Source: Schoenoplectus triqueter (taxonomy: Eukaryota > Streptophyta > Magnoliopsida > Poales > Cyperaceae). From it: 34,236 bases of DNA. Below are positions 1 through 20,088 of the stretch, piece after piece. The position numbers were made by a program, and so were the translations under genes. The stretch covers positions 1 to 34,236 of the forward strand of contig CAXKVV010000641.1 in the NCBI GenBank assembly GCA_964058805.1, written 5' to 3'. Under the pieces are notes generated by a model. The model saw only the letters and a list, made by a program, of their open reading frames with translations. It was not told the DNA's origin and ran no database searches. Position 1 is the stretch's first letter. Each line of letters starts with the position of its first letter.

Positions 1-2431
1 CTGGGAACCTACTATTAGTCTATTACGTGTAACGTTTCTCTGGCTAGCAGATGCCCCCACAGACCACAGTGATAAGTGAAAACCAATGGCTTGGTACAAC
101 AAATTAATTCGGCTGGATTTTTTTATTTATAAATAACGATATAATTTAGAAAATATTATTATATGATTGAAATATATTTAAAATTTATTTAATAAATAAA
201 CAATTCTGAAAATTTTGCTAACTGAATAGTATGTTAGTCGTATAATTCGACAAATTTCAAAATAAAACCTAGTTTTTAAGTGTTTGCAAGAGCATAATTA
301 CTAATTTACTATGCCCAATAATAAATAAATAAAAAGGAAACATTAGCAGGAACCAAGAATGCCAGATGCGAGAGTCCGCATGACATGAGTTACAAAGAAA
401 CCAACATAAACAAAAGCACTTTACTTTTACTCTTCGATATATTTAATTAGAAACGTCCCTTCGCAAGTTCGCATACATTAAAGAGCAAATTCATTGCATT
501 ATCAAATTTTATTTAGTATTTATTTATTTATCTTTAATAATATATAAAATAAAATAATTATCAAATTTTGATAATTATTTTGACAAGCCAAGTCAGCGCC
601 TCATTTATTGTTTTGCGCCAAAAAAAATTACGAGTATGTCATTTGACATTATAAACGATGTCTTAATTTTTTTCATCGAAAATTATTGTCTATTCAAATT
701 GACGTGTCATCTTATAAATTTAATTGCCAATTAAAGAGATGCGGATGCTATAAATAGAAATGTTTCAATAAAACAATAGAAATGTTCTTTTTTGAGAAGG
801 TGTACAACTGTCTATTATTTGCTAATTAGTTTTAAGTGCTAGTAAGTGTTAAAAAACTAACGCGGAACATTTTGTTTTGTAAAATAAAACATCTCGTGCT
901 GAAAAAACATTGATAGATTTTAATTGAAAGTACTCTCTTATTAAACTACAACATTATGTAGTAAAAAAGATCTAGAAGCCTTGAATATCTTAACAATTGA
1001 TATAAATACATTATAGAAGTCCAAATTCTAGATTTTATACAATGATCCAACGATGCAAGAATTTCACAAAATGTAATAGTTGATATCAATTTACATGTTC
1101 AACAAAAAATACTTTTTTTAGAAGAAAGCAGACAAAAAAAATCTGTCAGCGTTGCTTTTTGGAAACTCGATGCATCAGATTAGACCAACAAAAATACTTA
1201 ATTTTTTTTCTCAGATTTTGCATATTTAAAAATTATTATTGTTTTTTTAGAAGGTTGTAAACAAGTTGAATTAGGTTAAGCTCGTATTGATTCAGTAACA
1301 AGTTAATCCAACTCGTTTAATTTTAGCGCTTTAGTTTCAAGTAAAAAACATTGATTTATAATCTGCATTTTAAATTAATGAGTTAACTGAATTTGCTTGT
1401 TTAACTGCTTTCTTTGTGGTCTGACCCGATGTAGTTAGTTGTCAACAGATTAATTATTACGTAAATTTGATACCACATCCCGAAACTTCAGAAAAAAATA
1501 GTGGATTAAACACAAATTGATCCTGAGAAATACATTTTGGTGCATGCATACGATTTTAAAAAGATTGGTAAAAATACTAATTGTTATTGATAAATTTGAG
1601 AGAAAAAAATGTCTTCAAGTCCTTATACTATTGAATTTGGTTCAGTTTTTCCAGACTTTTTTTATCAATCAAACCCCTAATCCATCCATCTTAATTCAAT
1701 TTGACTAGTGGCGGAATTCTTCACTATATATTTGAGCCATGACCCCCTTTAAAATTAAAAATATACAAAAATAAATTAATATTTAGTTTTTGTTTAAATT
1801 TGTACAATAAAATGACCCTCTTTTCTATGAGAGAAAAGAGCATTTGCTCCCGTTTGTGATTGGATGGCCCCTCATAATTTGGGGTGTAACTCCACTACTA
1901 AATTTGAACCCTTTATTATCAAACCTTTACCACTTCTTTCATCATGTCTTCCTCTCTTATCTTCTTTACTGCTGACATATGTTGTCCGTTTGTTCCCTCT
2001 TCTCCACATTCACTCTCTATTAGAGGTTAAAATTTGATGAGGAAATGATGTGGAAATAAATAGATCAGATATGGATAAAAAAAAAATTATCTGTTATGGA
2101 TTGTTTATGGATCAACCAGACCCGTTTAATTATATATTTTTTTAATTTATTCTATGATTTAATATTGATTGAGATTAATTATATATACTAATTAAAATTA
2201 ATTATATACTATTCAATATTAAGTTATTTAAAATACACAAAATAATTAATATATACTTAATTATTCTATTCAGATCGAGTTGACTCGTGATCATTTTGGA
2301 TCAGATTGGATCAAAGAAATTCTAACCTAATTTTGAAACAACAACAATAACAAAACTTTTAATCCCAAATAAATTGGGCTACCGATTTTGAAAGACTAAA
2401 AAATTAAATATTATTCCAAAGAGTGTGTTTG

Positions 2432-2435
<4 letters not shown>
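1..2435. other. AT-rich intergenic DNA, no gene seen
   Basis: The stretch is strongly AT-rich, with stops in all frames and no exon-like coding stretch. The only open frame of note, about 1517-1708, has no recognisable domain and looks like chance. Bases 1706-1897 begin TAGTGGCGGAATTC and end GTAACTCCACTA. These ends are loosely inverted and could bound a short TIR element, but the immediate flanks do not form a clean target duplication. Bases 1255-1330 contain fragments that recall the hAT-like family at 4018-4632. Confidence 0.55.

Positions 2436-2467
<32 letters not shown>
2436..2467. repeat. (TA)n microsatellite
   Basis: An uninterrupted alternating TA tract of about 30 bases within AT-rich intergenic DNA. 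It has no coding content and is likely to vary in length between individuals. Confidence 0.9.
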
Positions 2468-2469
<2 letters not shown>

Positions 2470-4009
2470 TTAGAGTTCTCTCTAACTGTTCTCTACTCCT
2501 TTTTCTAGTTGAGCTCCCCTTAGAATATCAGAAAACAACCATTCTGCTTTTATATATTTTTTTTATATCTGATATTCATGAAAATGAAAAATTAGAAGAA
2601 CGCGTTCTCTTCTTTTTTTTGTCACAGAAGAATGCACTCTTTTAAAATAGTGCGTGGAAGAGAAGGTGCCGAACGAATCTTGTAGATATAGAACTATTTC
2701 ATGAAGAACTGGAAGAAACCAGCTTTAAAGAAAATTGCGGTTTTAATTTAGAAACCAGCATTAAGGCTATCTACTTCGATGTAAAGAATGATCACCCACT
2801 AAAAGAGTGGACTTCCTACATCTTGATTTTTGATCAATTGAAATTTCTTTTCTCAAAAGTACATATATCAGGGTTTCACGGGTATAGTGGGCAGCCCAAA
2901 CCGAAGGAGAGGAAGATGATCAAGGAAAAAGAAAAAAATAATATTTGGATTTATGAGACCCCTTTGATTTTGAGTTCGGTGACACTTCATCCATCCTCTA
3001 AAAGTATTTTAGAGGATGTAGATTTACAATATAGATAGATGGGCCAAACACGCACGACAACCAGTTTTATAGCAAATGTGATGAAATTTTTTTGACTTGA
3101 GTGTTTAATTTGAACAGCGGACCTACTACATAGTAACAAAGTTTCAACCGAAAATTAGAGGGCCAACTAATTTTTATTCAGGCTGGTGCTTTTGTTGGCA
3201 CCATTTTTTGTCAGTAACCAAATAAGTAATCTGTGCCAAATCAAACCGAACTAAATCCAATTAAATTTTATATCTGTTGTGCAACTAAATAAAACATAAG
3301 TAAATAAAATAAATTTTTTGACACAACTTCTTACTATTGCTATGATTGATAGAATCTCAGGTTCATACTTGTATTTGTTAGTTTGTAATAATCTTAAAGT
3401 CAATAATATGATAAATTTGTTATCTAAAGGTTTGTTCATGAATTGAATATTTAAACGATATTTTGTTTCCTTGAGTATTATTGAACTTATGAATCATTTC
3501 GAGTTCATGACTGAAATTGTGAAACTTCATAATATAAAATATACTCTTAAAACTCACTAACTAAGGTAATTAGCAGAAACACTAATTAACCGCTATCAGG
3601 TTAGTATGTGGATTAAATGATGGTCAAATTTTACAGACCATAGATAAATAGTTGTCATTTTAATTACATAGATAAATAGTTGTCATTTTAATTACATAGA
3701 TAGATTTTCTAGGAATATCATATTTGACAGACCCTGAATGAAACATTAAATGAAATTGTGTTTGTGTCATTAATATTTTCGTTCAGTGTTAAATTCTAAA
3801 GTATGAATTATTCATCTTTCCTATATAAGATATGTATGTGTGTAATTTCTACCAAACGTTATCCGTAAAATGTGACTATAAAGGTAGCTCTTCGGTATAC
3901 ATAACTTATGCGGAGGAAGAGATGGTTTGACAAAAGTACTATTGACAAAACACTTCCACTTTGGTCTATAATAGCAAAACAAGCTCATGCCTTTACACAT
4001 TCCGCTTCG
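2468..4009. other. intergenic DNA with a hairpin and a small tandem repeat
   Basis: No gene is supported. The open frame at 2823-3038 has no known domain. A perfect hairpin lies at 2992-3018: arms CATCCTCTAAAA and TTTTAGAGGATG around a 3-base loop. A 28-bp direct tandem repeat lies at 3639-3694. The rest is AT-rich with no recognised family. Confidence 0.5.
3639..3698. repeat. 28-bp tandem duplication
   Basis: Two head-to-tail identical 28-bp units start at 3639 and 3667 (each begins CATAGATAAATAG). A partial third start, CATAGATA, follows at 3695. This looks like a recent local duplication in non-coding DNA. Confidence 0.85.
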
Positions 4010-4017
4010 CTTTTAAG

Positions 4018-4632
4018 TAGGGCCGCATAAAAAAGTTCAGGCTTATAGCTCAACTCGGGTTCGAGCTAATTTGTCTCGGGTTAATTTGGTTCAATTTATT
4101 CTGACTCGATCGTTAAATGAGACGAGTTTGAGTTGGAGTAGGCCCGCTCGACTCGTGTTTCGTGGCACGGCTCGGCTCGAATAATAATAATTTATATGTT
4201 CTTTTTTTCTTTCAAATTCTAATTTGATAATTCATCTCTCATCATCTCAGCAGCTTAAGAAATTCTCTTACTCGCTAGTGACTCGACTCGTATATATAAT
4301 TTGATAGTTTTTTACTGGTTCATCTGTTCAAATTAGTGCAGCAAAGATATTATTGAAAGTATAGTATATTGATATATAAATTTTGTACCGACTCATATAC
4401 TGGTCTTATAGATGTACCAAATTTATAGTTTGTAGATGTACTAGATTTAAATGTCAAACCTAGTCAACGTATATATATTGACTCGTGAGCTAGCTCAAAT
4501 AGTAATGAGTTGAGCTTAAGCTAGATTTTTCATCTCGAAATATTTTACGAGCTTAGCTCGACTCGACTTAAATTTTCAAGAGTCGAGTTTGAGTTAAGTC
4601 CGACTCACTCGAACTTATTAATTTGCAAACTA
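4018..4632. mobile_element. non-autonomous hAT-type DNA transposon, copy 1
   Basis: The element begins TAGGGCCGCATAAA and ends GCAAACTA, weakly inverted ends. It is flanked on both sides by a perfect 8-bp duplication, CTTTTAAG (4010-4017 and 4633-4640). An 8-bp duplication is typical of hAT transposition. The interior is rich in ctcgag/actcga words, has no transposase frame, and resembles the second copy at 5936-6506 in the same orientation. Length is 615 bp. The hAT assignment rests on the duplication length and end style, not on a database match. Confidence 0.8.
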
Positions 4633-4640
4633 CTTTTAAG

Positions 4641-5927
4641 GTAAAGAAAGGCTGACACAACGTCATTTTCTGCTTTTCTATTACTATTGGGGTAGATCCG
4701 GATGCTCCATTCATACCGACCAACACTGAAAATTGTCGAGTTCAGAAATTTAACTTTGGCCTGGTTACTTTTGCAGTCTGTTACTATGCATATTTAAGTT
4801 GGATAAAACAAATATTTGACAACCCAAGGTACCGTCACTATGTCTAGTATTTGTATTCTGCACGCATAAACAGTAACGGTGGATTTATATTATTATGGCT
4901 TTATCAGATGTTATAGAGAGCTCGTTAGGAGCCAACCAAGGTTTATGAATTTATTGAAAAACTAATGGCCAGCCAGTATAAACTTTGCAAATTACAAGTT
5001 TTGTGCTTGCATTCTAGGAGCTGATGCATCATATAGACAGTGACGGAGTCAGAATTTTACATAAGCGGTGTCAATTAATATTATTTAAATAAATTATTAA
5101 TTTAAATAAAATTATTTATATTTTTATTATACTAATAATGATTCAAAATTTAAAGTGGGCACAAATTTATATTAAAATATTATTTTTATGGGTTCAAAAA
5201 ATTAGTGGGTCTATAGTAAAAAGCTAACATAAATTTTAGTGGGTTCAAGTTAATATCGAAATGATAAATATTATTATAAACATATCATATTTTCATAAAT
5301 CATATAAAAAATTCATAAATTTCAGTGGCGTCAATTAACACCACTATGATATATGTGGGTCCGTCAATGTATATGAGGTTATACATCATATTGACCTGAC
5401 TTGATTTTAAAAAAGAATCATGACATAACAGATCAATTTCTTGACAGTTCGTGATGTTGGAAATGGTTCTTGTAACTCTGTGTTCATTGTTCCATTAATA
5501 GATGGTGAACTATTGAATTCACTGAACCAAAGCAACAGTAAATGTTGCAGATGGTTCATTGGAGAATGGGTGGGGATTGGTAAAATTGAAATATTAATAT
5601 TGATGACATCTTGACAATTAAAATAATTTTAAAATGAGAATAATAATAAATTTTAAAGTAATATTTTAATAATTTTAAATTTTAAAGCGACACAAATATA
5701 ATTTTCCTTAATATTAAAGTTAGAATGCAACACGGTACTTCAAATTACGACTTCAGTAATTTCTAACCCATTTTGTTAATCCATAGATATTCAAATTTGA
5801 AAAAATGCAAATACGGATAATTATTTGAGTCCGTAGCCGCCTTTGTTTCAAAAATTAAAACCACATTTGTATCCTTATCATCATGTAACTTATTCATATT
5901 CATATGAATACGAATATGCACAAAATA
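4641..5927. other. intergenic DNA with a possible TIR element
   Basis: No gene is seen. Bases 5038-5369 begin CAGTGACGGAGTC and end GGGTCCGTCAATG. These ends are inverted relatives of the CAGTGGCGGA terminus common in plant hAT elements, and the interior repeats 'gtgggttca'-like words. The flanking bases do not form a clear 8-bp duplication, so the boundaries are uncertain. From about 5760 to 5927 the sequence appears to be the left part of an older repeat interrupted by the element at 5936. Confidence 0.4.
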
Positions 5928-5935
5928 TTCATATC

Positions 5936-6506
5936 TAGAGCTGCACAAAAAATTCAGGCTCGAGCTAATTTTACTCGATAGCTAAATGAGTCGAGTTTGA
6001 GTTGGGATTAGCTCGGTTCGTGGCTCGACTCAGCTCGAACAAAAAATAATTTATGTATATTTTTTTTTGTCAAACTCTAATACGATAATTTTTCTCTCAT
6101 TATTTTTTATCATCTTACTATGTCAGTAATTTAATGATGTATCTTACTCGTTTATGACTAGATTCATATATCTGATTCGATATTTTTTTTTATTGATTCA
6201 TCAATTCAAATTAATGCAACAGAGATATCATTAAAAAAATAATTTAATGTTATATCAATTTTATACCAACTCTTATATTAGTCTTCTACATATACTTACC
6301 TTATAGTTTGTAGATGTATTAAATTTAAATGTCAAATCGAGTCAACACATATGTATTGGCTCGTGAATCAGCTCGAATAGTAACGAACTGAGTTTGAGCT
6401 AGGTTTTTCAGCTTAGAGCATGTCACAAGCTCGGCTCGACTCGACTTTTCATGACCAAGTTTGAACTTAGCCCAGCTCACTCGAACTCGACTCGTTTGTA
6501 GGCCTA
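5936..6506. mobile_element. non-autonomous hAT-type DNA transposon, copy 2
   Basis: This is the second copy of the family at 4018-4632, 571 bp. It begins TAGAGCTGCACAAA and ends TTTGTAGGCCTA, so the terminal 12 bases are imperfect inverted repeats. The flanks are TTCATATC (5928-5935) and TTCGTATC (6507-6514), an 8-bp duplication with one mismatch. The interior shares the gagtcgagtttgagttgg block with copy 1. It has no coding capacity. The surrounding 'attcatatgaatacgaatatg' style sequence, resuming after 6506 and ending near TTTGCACACCTA (about 6580-6591), suggests it landed in an older repeat. Confidence 0.8.
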
Positions 6507-6514
6507 TTCGTATC

Positions 6515-7174
6515 CAAATATCCATATGTATGAGATTTGAATATGAATTCAAATATGAGCGAATAATGTCCGATCTATTTGCACACCTATTAACGTATCA
6601 ATAAACAATACAAGCAGAAAGCAGGTAATGGAATTCATAACTCTAATAATGTATCAAAATCCAAGACTTGAGTTGTACTATCCATGCATCAGCTTAAGAA
6701 AGTTTAAAAATCATCACGATGTGGTACCTACTTAACATATTGGATCATGTAGGAGTAGTCATTACAGATGAAAACAAATTGCAAAAAGTGAACTTAGCTT
6801 AAACTTTTCGCAGGAAAAAAATCATACTAATCAAATAAAGCCTTCGGAAACTAAAATTTTAACCTGATGTCATGCTCTTCATATCCTGAGCCTCTTTGCC
6901 ACTTTGGGCACAAAGGCTTCATACCTCCAAAAGAAAAACAATGTCAGAAAAGGGAAAACATGATCAAAGTTCACTTGAGAAGAGCAGCTAAAATATAATC
7001 GCTCGATGAACAATTGAAATCAGGAAAGGGAAAACATGATCAAGTTTAAATTAATTGTTTTCGGTTCTATTTCTTTTTTACATCAAACAAACATACCAAT
7101 TCAGTGATTCACTCCCCATTGAACATCGATCGGGGCAGCGCTCGCACTAAAACGACGTGACCTCTACAAACCGA
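6515..7174. other. region downstream of the small membrane-protein gene
   Basis: No separate gene is supported. The 3' untranslated region of the minus-strand gene at 7175-7516 should fall here. A near-identical direct repeat of about 24 bp, both copies containing AAAGGGAAAACATGATCAA, occurs at about 6952 and 7025. On the minus strand around 6845-6930 there is a short open stretch behind a pyrimidine tract that looks slightly exon-like. It has no recognised homology and could be part of a spliced 3' UTR. Confidence 0.4.
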
Positions 7175-7516
7175 TCAGACCATGGAGACCCCTTCATCTT
7201 CATCCCGCCTCTGACGGGTCGATCGAACCCACCCTTGCCATAACTTAAGAACGATCAGAGCGAGAACAACACCTAGGAGATCAGCGGCGGCGTCTTTGAC
7301 AGAACCACCAGCAGATCTCCAGAGACCTATCTCGTCCCCGGCTTCCTTCACAGCCCCGGCGAAGAGGGATGCAACGGAGCCGATGCCGGCGCTTTGGTGC
7401 CGCACGGAATGGTGGCGGCTCCGTCCGGCGAGCGCGGCTGCGAGGAGCGCGATGAGGAAGCAGGCGACGAGGTGCTGGGCTTTGTCAATAGCCCACCATT
7501 CGTCCTCCCACTCCAT
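7175..7516 (-). CDS. small two-helix membrane protein, DUF2279/YfiM-like
   Basis: A single-exon, GC-rich 113-residue frame stands out from AT-rich surroundings. Its GC content and fit to a domain mark it as the real frame, and overlapping frames on both strands are shadows. Residues 11-15 read DKAQH, followed by a hydrophobic helix (about 16-31). Then comes a region with KEAGDEIG (about 57-64), SVKDAAADLLG (about 72-82) and a second hydrophobic helix (about 80-92), ending in a basic and acidic tail. The DK-QH / KE--D / S-KD---D--G pattern is what I recall for the DUF2279 (YfiM-like) family, which is also present in plants with no established function. The start is the first ATG in this frame with good context. 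Two upstream ATGs in other frames (7587 and 7580, minus strand) could act as upstream ORFs if the transcript starts that far out. The gene call is firm and the family is moderate. Confidence 0.75.
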   Translation of the reverse strand: MEWEDEWWAIDKAQHLVACFLIALLAAALAGRSRHHSVRHQSAGIGSVASLFAGAVKEAGDEIGLWRSAGGSVKDAAADLLGVVLALIVLKLWQGWVRSTRQRRDEDEGVSMV

Positions 7517-7577
7517 CGGCGCGACTCTATAGTTGAACCGCGCTTTTCTATTGAACCGGGTCGGTTTTGTTCGTAAC

Positions 7578-7680
7578 CATGGCCCATGGTGGGATTGGAG
7601 AGGTTTGTCCGTGCAATTTATCGTTACATTCGATTTTGTGGGCCTGAAAATAATTTACGATTTCTTTTACAGCCCAATAT
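7578..7680 (-). promoter_or_regulatory. promoter-proximal region with three site II motifs
   Basis: Upstream of the minus-strand gene lie three TGGGCC/T-type motifs: GGCCCA at 7581-7586, TGGGCC at 7639-7644, and AGCCCA (TGGGCT on the gene strand) at 7671-7676. Clusters of TGGGCY (site II) elements are known in promoters of broadly expressed plant genes and are bound by TCP factors. No TATA box is obvious. Regulation is inferred from the motifs only. Confidence 0.5.
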
Positions 7681-7689
7681 AGGTATCAA

Positions 7690-8474
7690 TCGGCCTAGGT
7701 TAAAATTTCCGGGATCGCTAATAACAGATTAACAACCGAATTTTTTTTCTCTGAGCGATGAATTTAGGCATAAAAACCACTAAGTGTTTGGCCCGTTTGC
7801 GGTCACATTTTGTAAAATTCGCTCTCGCAACTTCTATCAAAACTTGGGCAGTTGGGTGTGATTTGGTCAGGGATGGAATCCAATGTGGTATCCCAGATAT
7901 TTTATTTTATTTATGATAATTTTGGCAATAACTTTTTAAAAGTATGTCAAAACTAATGAAAATTAAGAATTGACATGCAGCTTTTCTTGAAGATTGGTTG
8001 CGTATTAATTTTCAAATAGTTTAAAATTATTTTAATGTTTTATTAAATATTATTTAAATATGAATCACTATAACTTTTATGCTATTTGATAAATGATAAA
8101 ACTTGTATAAAGTTTCGTTGTTTTTCTTTTCAGGCCATAAAACAGTACATTAAATTTTACCAGTCACATATCGGAAATATAAAAATATTTTTTATGATTG
8201 TCAGGTATTCAGTTATCATTAGATTCCCACCTATTACATAATCCTTTTGATGCGCAATCTTCACTTCTAGTTTGACAAAAGTCAAGAAAGGTAGGAAACG
8301 ATAACTACTTTCAATTGGTCAATGTACTGTTAACAAATCAGAAAATATGTTACAAATCATGTAAGCTCAGGACTTGCCCCGAGCATTCACCAACTATTAA
8401 AATCAAATTTAGCCCTTATTTGACCAATGACCACCCTCCAAATTTCAAACAATGAGAGATGAAAAGTACGAATA
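7690..8474. other. intergenic DNA between the small gene and the SCPL 3' end
   Basis: No coding frame is seen. The right part should hold the SCPL 3' UTR (minus strand). A possible weak poly(A) signal, AATAAG on the minus strand, lies near 8415. The left part is the distal promoter of the gene at 7175-7516. Confidence 0.45.
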
Positions 8475-18398
<9,924 letters not shown>

Positions 18399-18600
18399 TT
18401 CTTCTCCTTCTTTTATTATTATTATTTTTTTTTGGTTTTTGATCTTCCTTTCCTCTGTTTGGTCTCTCTTTCTTCGTGTGCGTCCTATTTAGTTATAGAA
18501 GTGGGACCAAGAAAGCATTCATGTAGCTTGGATGGGCTCTGAGTCTGAGGTGAAGAGGAGATATACATCTGATATGATATGATATATAAATCACTAACAG
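18399..18600 (-). promoter_or_regulatory. SCPL 5' UTR and proximal promoter
   Basis: On the gene strand, the 80 or so bases before the ATG at 18398 are purine-rich and lack in-frame ATGs, as expected of a 5' UTR. A TATA-like CTATAACTAAATAG sits about 95 bases before the ATG (near 18485-18498). A second candidate, TTTATATATC, lies near 18580-18590. Which is used cannot be told from sequence. Confidence 0.35.
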
Positions 18601-19797
18601 GATAGCGTGGTTTAATTCGCACAGCTGATCGATCCTTTCAAGAAGATAGAAATGACATTATGACACAAGGGAGCTTATTATAAGAGAGCGTGTTTATGGA
18701 AATATGGATGTGATTTGTGTGTGTGTTAGTGATGATGAGGTGGTGGGGGCAGGGGAGCCGACCTACAAATGCATTGCCATTAATATTGGGTCTATAGGTG
18801 CAGTCGGAATCAGAAGCAACTAATTCATAAATGCAATGCGAACAGTACCGTTCCTACTGTTTGTGTGTGTGTGTGTGTGTGTTAGAGAGAAAGCAAGTGG
18901 TGGGTAGAATAGAAGTGGTCCTGAGGTGGGTGAATAGCGCTGTGTGCATTGAAAAGGGAGGAATGTACCGGCTACGGTACCACCTTATATTTCTCGTAAG
19001 AAGAAAAAATAAACACACATGCTTGAACAAATTAAAGCTGGTACCGTATACTACCGGATTCAGGTACGGACTGAGTTAATTTGTACCATATTACTCAGGA
19101 GTCAGGGGAAATATATCAGAGTTTTGTTGATTGATTCTTCCTTTCGTCTTTTCCTACAATAAATAATTATCTAAAACCAAGTTGTATTAATTTATCTTAT
19201 CTCATAAAATAAATATATGTAAGTGCTTCTGTTTCACATCTTAATTATCGAGTCCGAACATTTGATTCGAGTTGTTCAATATAATCGACATATTTAGTCT
19301 TATTGAATTTTAGATTTTTTTTATTTTGTCTATTCTTCACACAGAGAGAAAAAAAAAAGAGTATTGATCTATCTATATTATTTAAAAAAGTAAAATGAAG
19401 AACGCGAAGTGTATATGCAGATGTCCATGGTAAGAACAAAAAGAGAAAAAAAAAAGATAACTGTTAGTTGCAGTTTATTGAATGTTAAATATTAGTTTTA
19501 TAACATTTCCTAACAAAATTTAAGAAAATCTCGGAAATTTTATATTAAAAACATAAAAAAAAAAGTATATATTGTTGGTTGTGATATGGTAAGACTGACT
19601 TAATTAGCATTTCAATAAAAAAACGCCTAGCGACCGGAGGCAATCGCATATGAACAGAAGGTAAACACCTGCCCCCAATCAGAAATATTTTCAAAGGTAT
19701 ACTTATCTTACAATCTTATGAGAAAATTATAATTATGAAAACAGGCTTACAATTCAAAATACGAGCTCAAAATAATTATAAAAACATTTTATCTTAA
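18601..19797. other. intergenic DNA with a (GT)n repeat
   Basis: No gene is seen. A (GT)n microsatellite of about 20 bases lies at 18862-18882. The word GGTACC/GGTACGG recurs around 18965-19070, possibly a repeat fragment. The rest is AT-rich, and the open frames have no recognised domain. Confidence 0.45.
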
Positions 19798-20088
19798 GAA
19801 CATCTCCAATCAAGCAATAGCTAACTCAATTTCTAATTACCATATCATTAATTAGTAATTTCAATACATATTGATTTCAATGTGTCTCCAACGCTGTTGC
19901 TGATTCAATTTCTAATTGCAAGCATGGATGAAAAATGCTTGAAATGAATTGTAAATTGCTGATGTGGTGTTTTAGAAAGAGTTTGTTTAGCAACACTCCT
20001 CCAGAATTTCTAAATTAGAGAGTCTCCTCCAACCAAGAAAAAATAATAATTGACATGTAGGAATTAGCAATTTCCATTGAAGATGCTC
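19798..20088. mobile_element. short MITE with GAACATCTCCAA ends
   Basis: The left end is GAACATCTCCAATCAAGCAA and the inverted right end reads GAGCATCTTCAATGGAAATT. They match over about the first dozen bases, and both continue to 'attgctaat'-type words. The length is 291 bp. Ends starting GAGCATCTCCAA are common among plant MITEs. The flanks (TAA / TAT) do not give a clear target duplication, so the superfamily is left open. Confidence 0.6.

Noticed and set aside
1706..1897. Possible small TIR element with TAGTGG ends
   Set aside because: The ends are only loosely inverted, and the AATTTGA words on both sides are not placed as an immediate target duplication.
7296..7587. Other frames overlapping the DUF2279-like gene on both strands
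   Set aside because: They arise from the GC-rich composition and have no domain. The minus-strand frame 7175-7516 has helices and conserved-looking motifs. One overlapping frame is mentioned only as a possible uORF.
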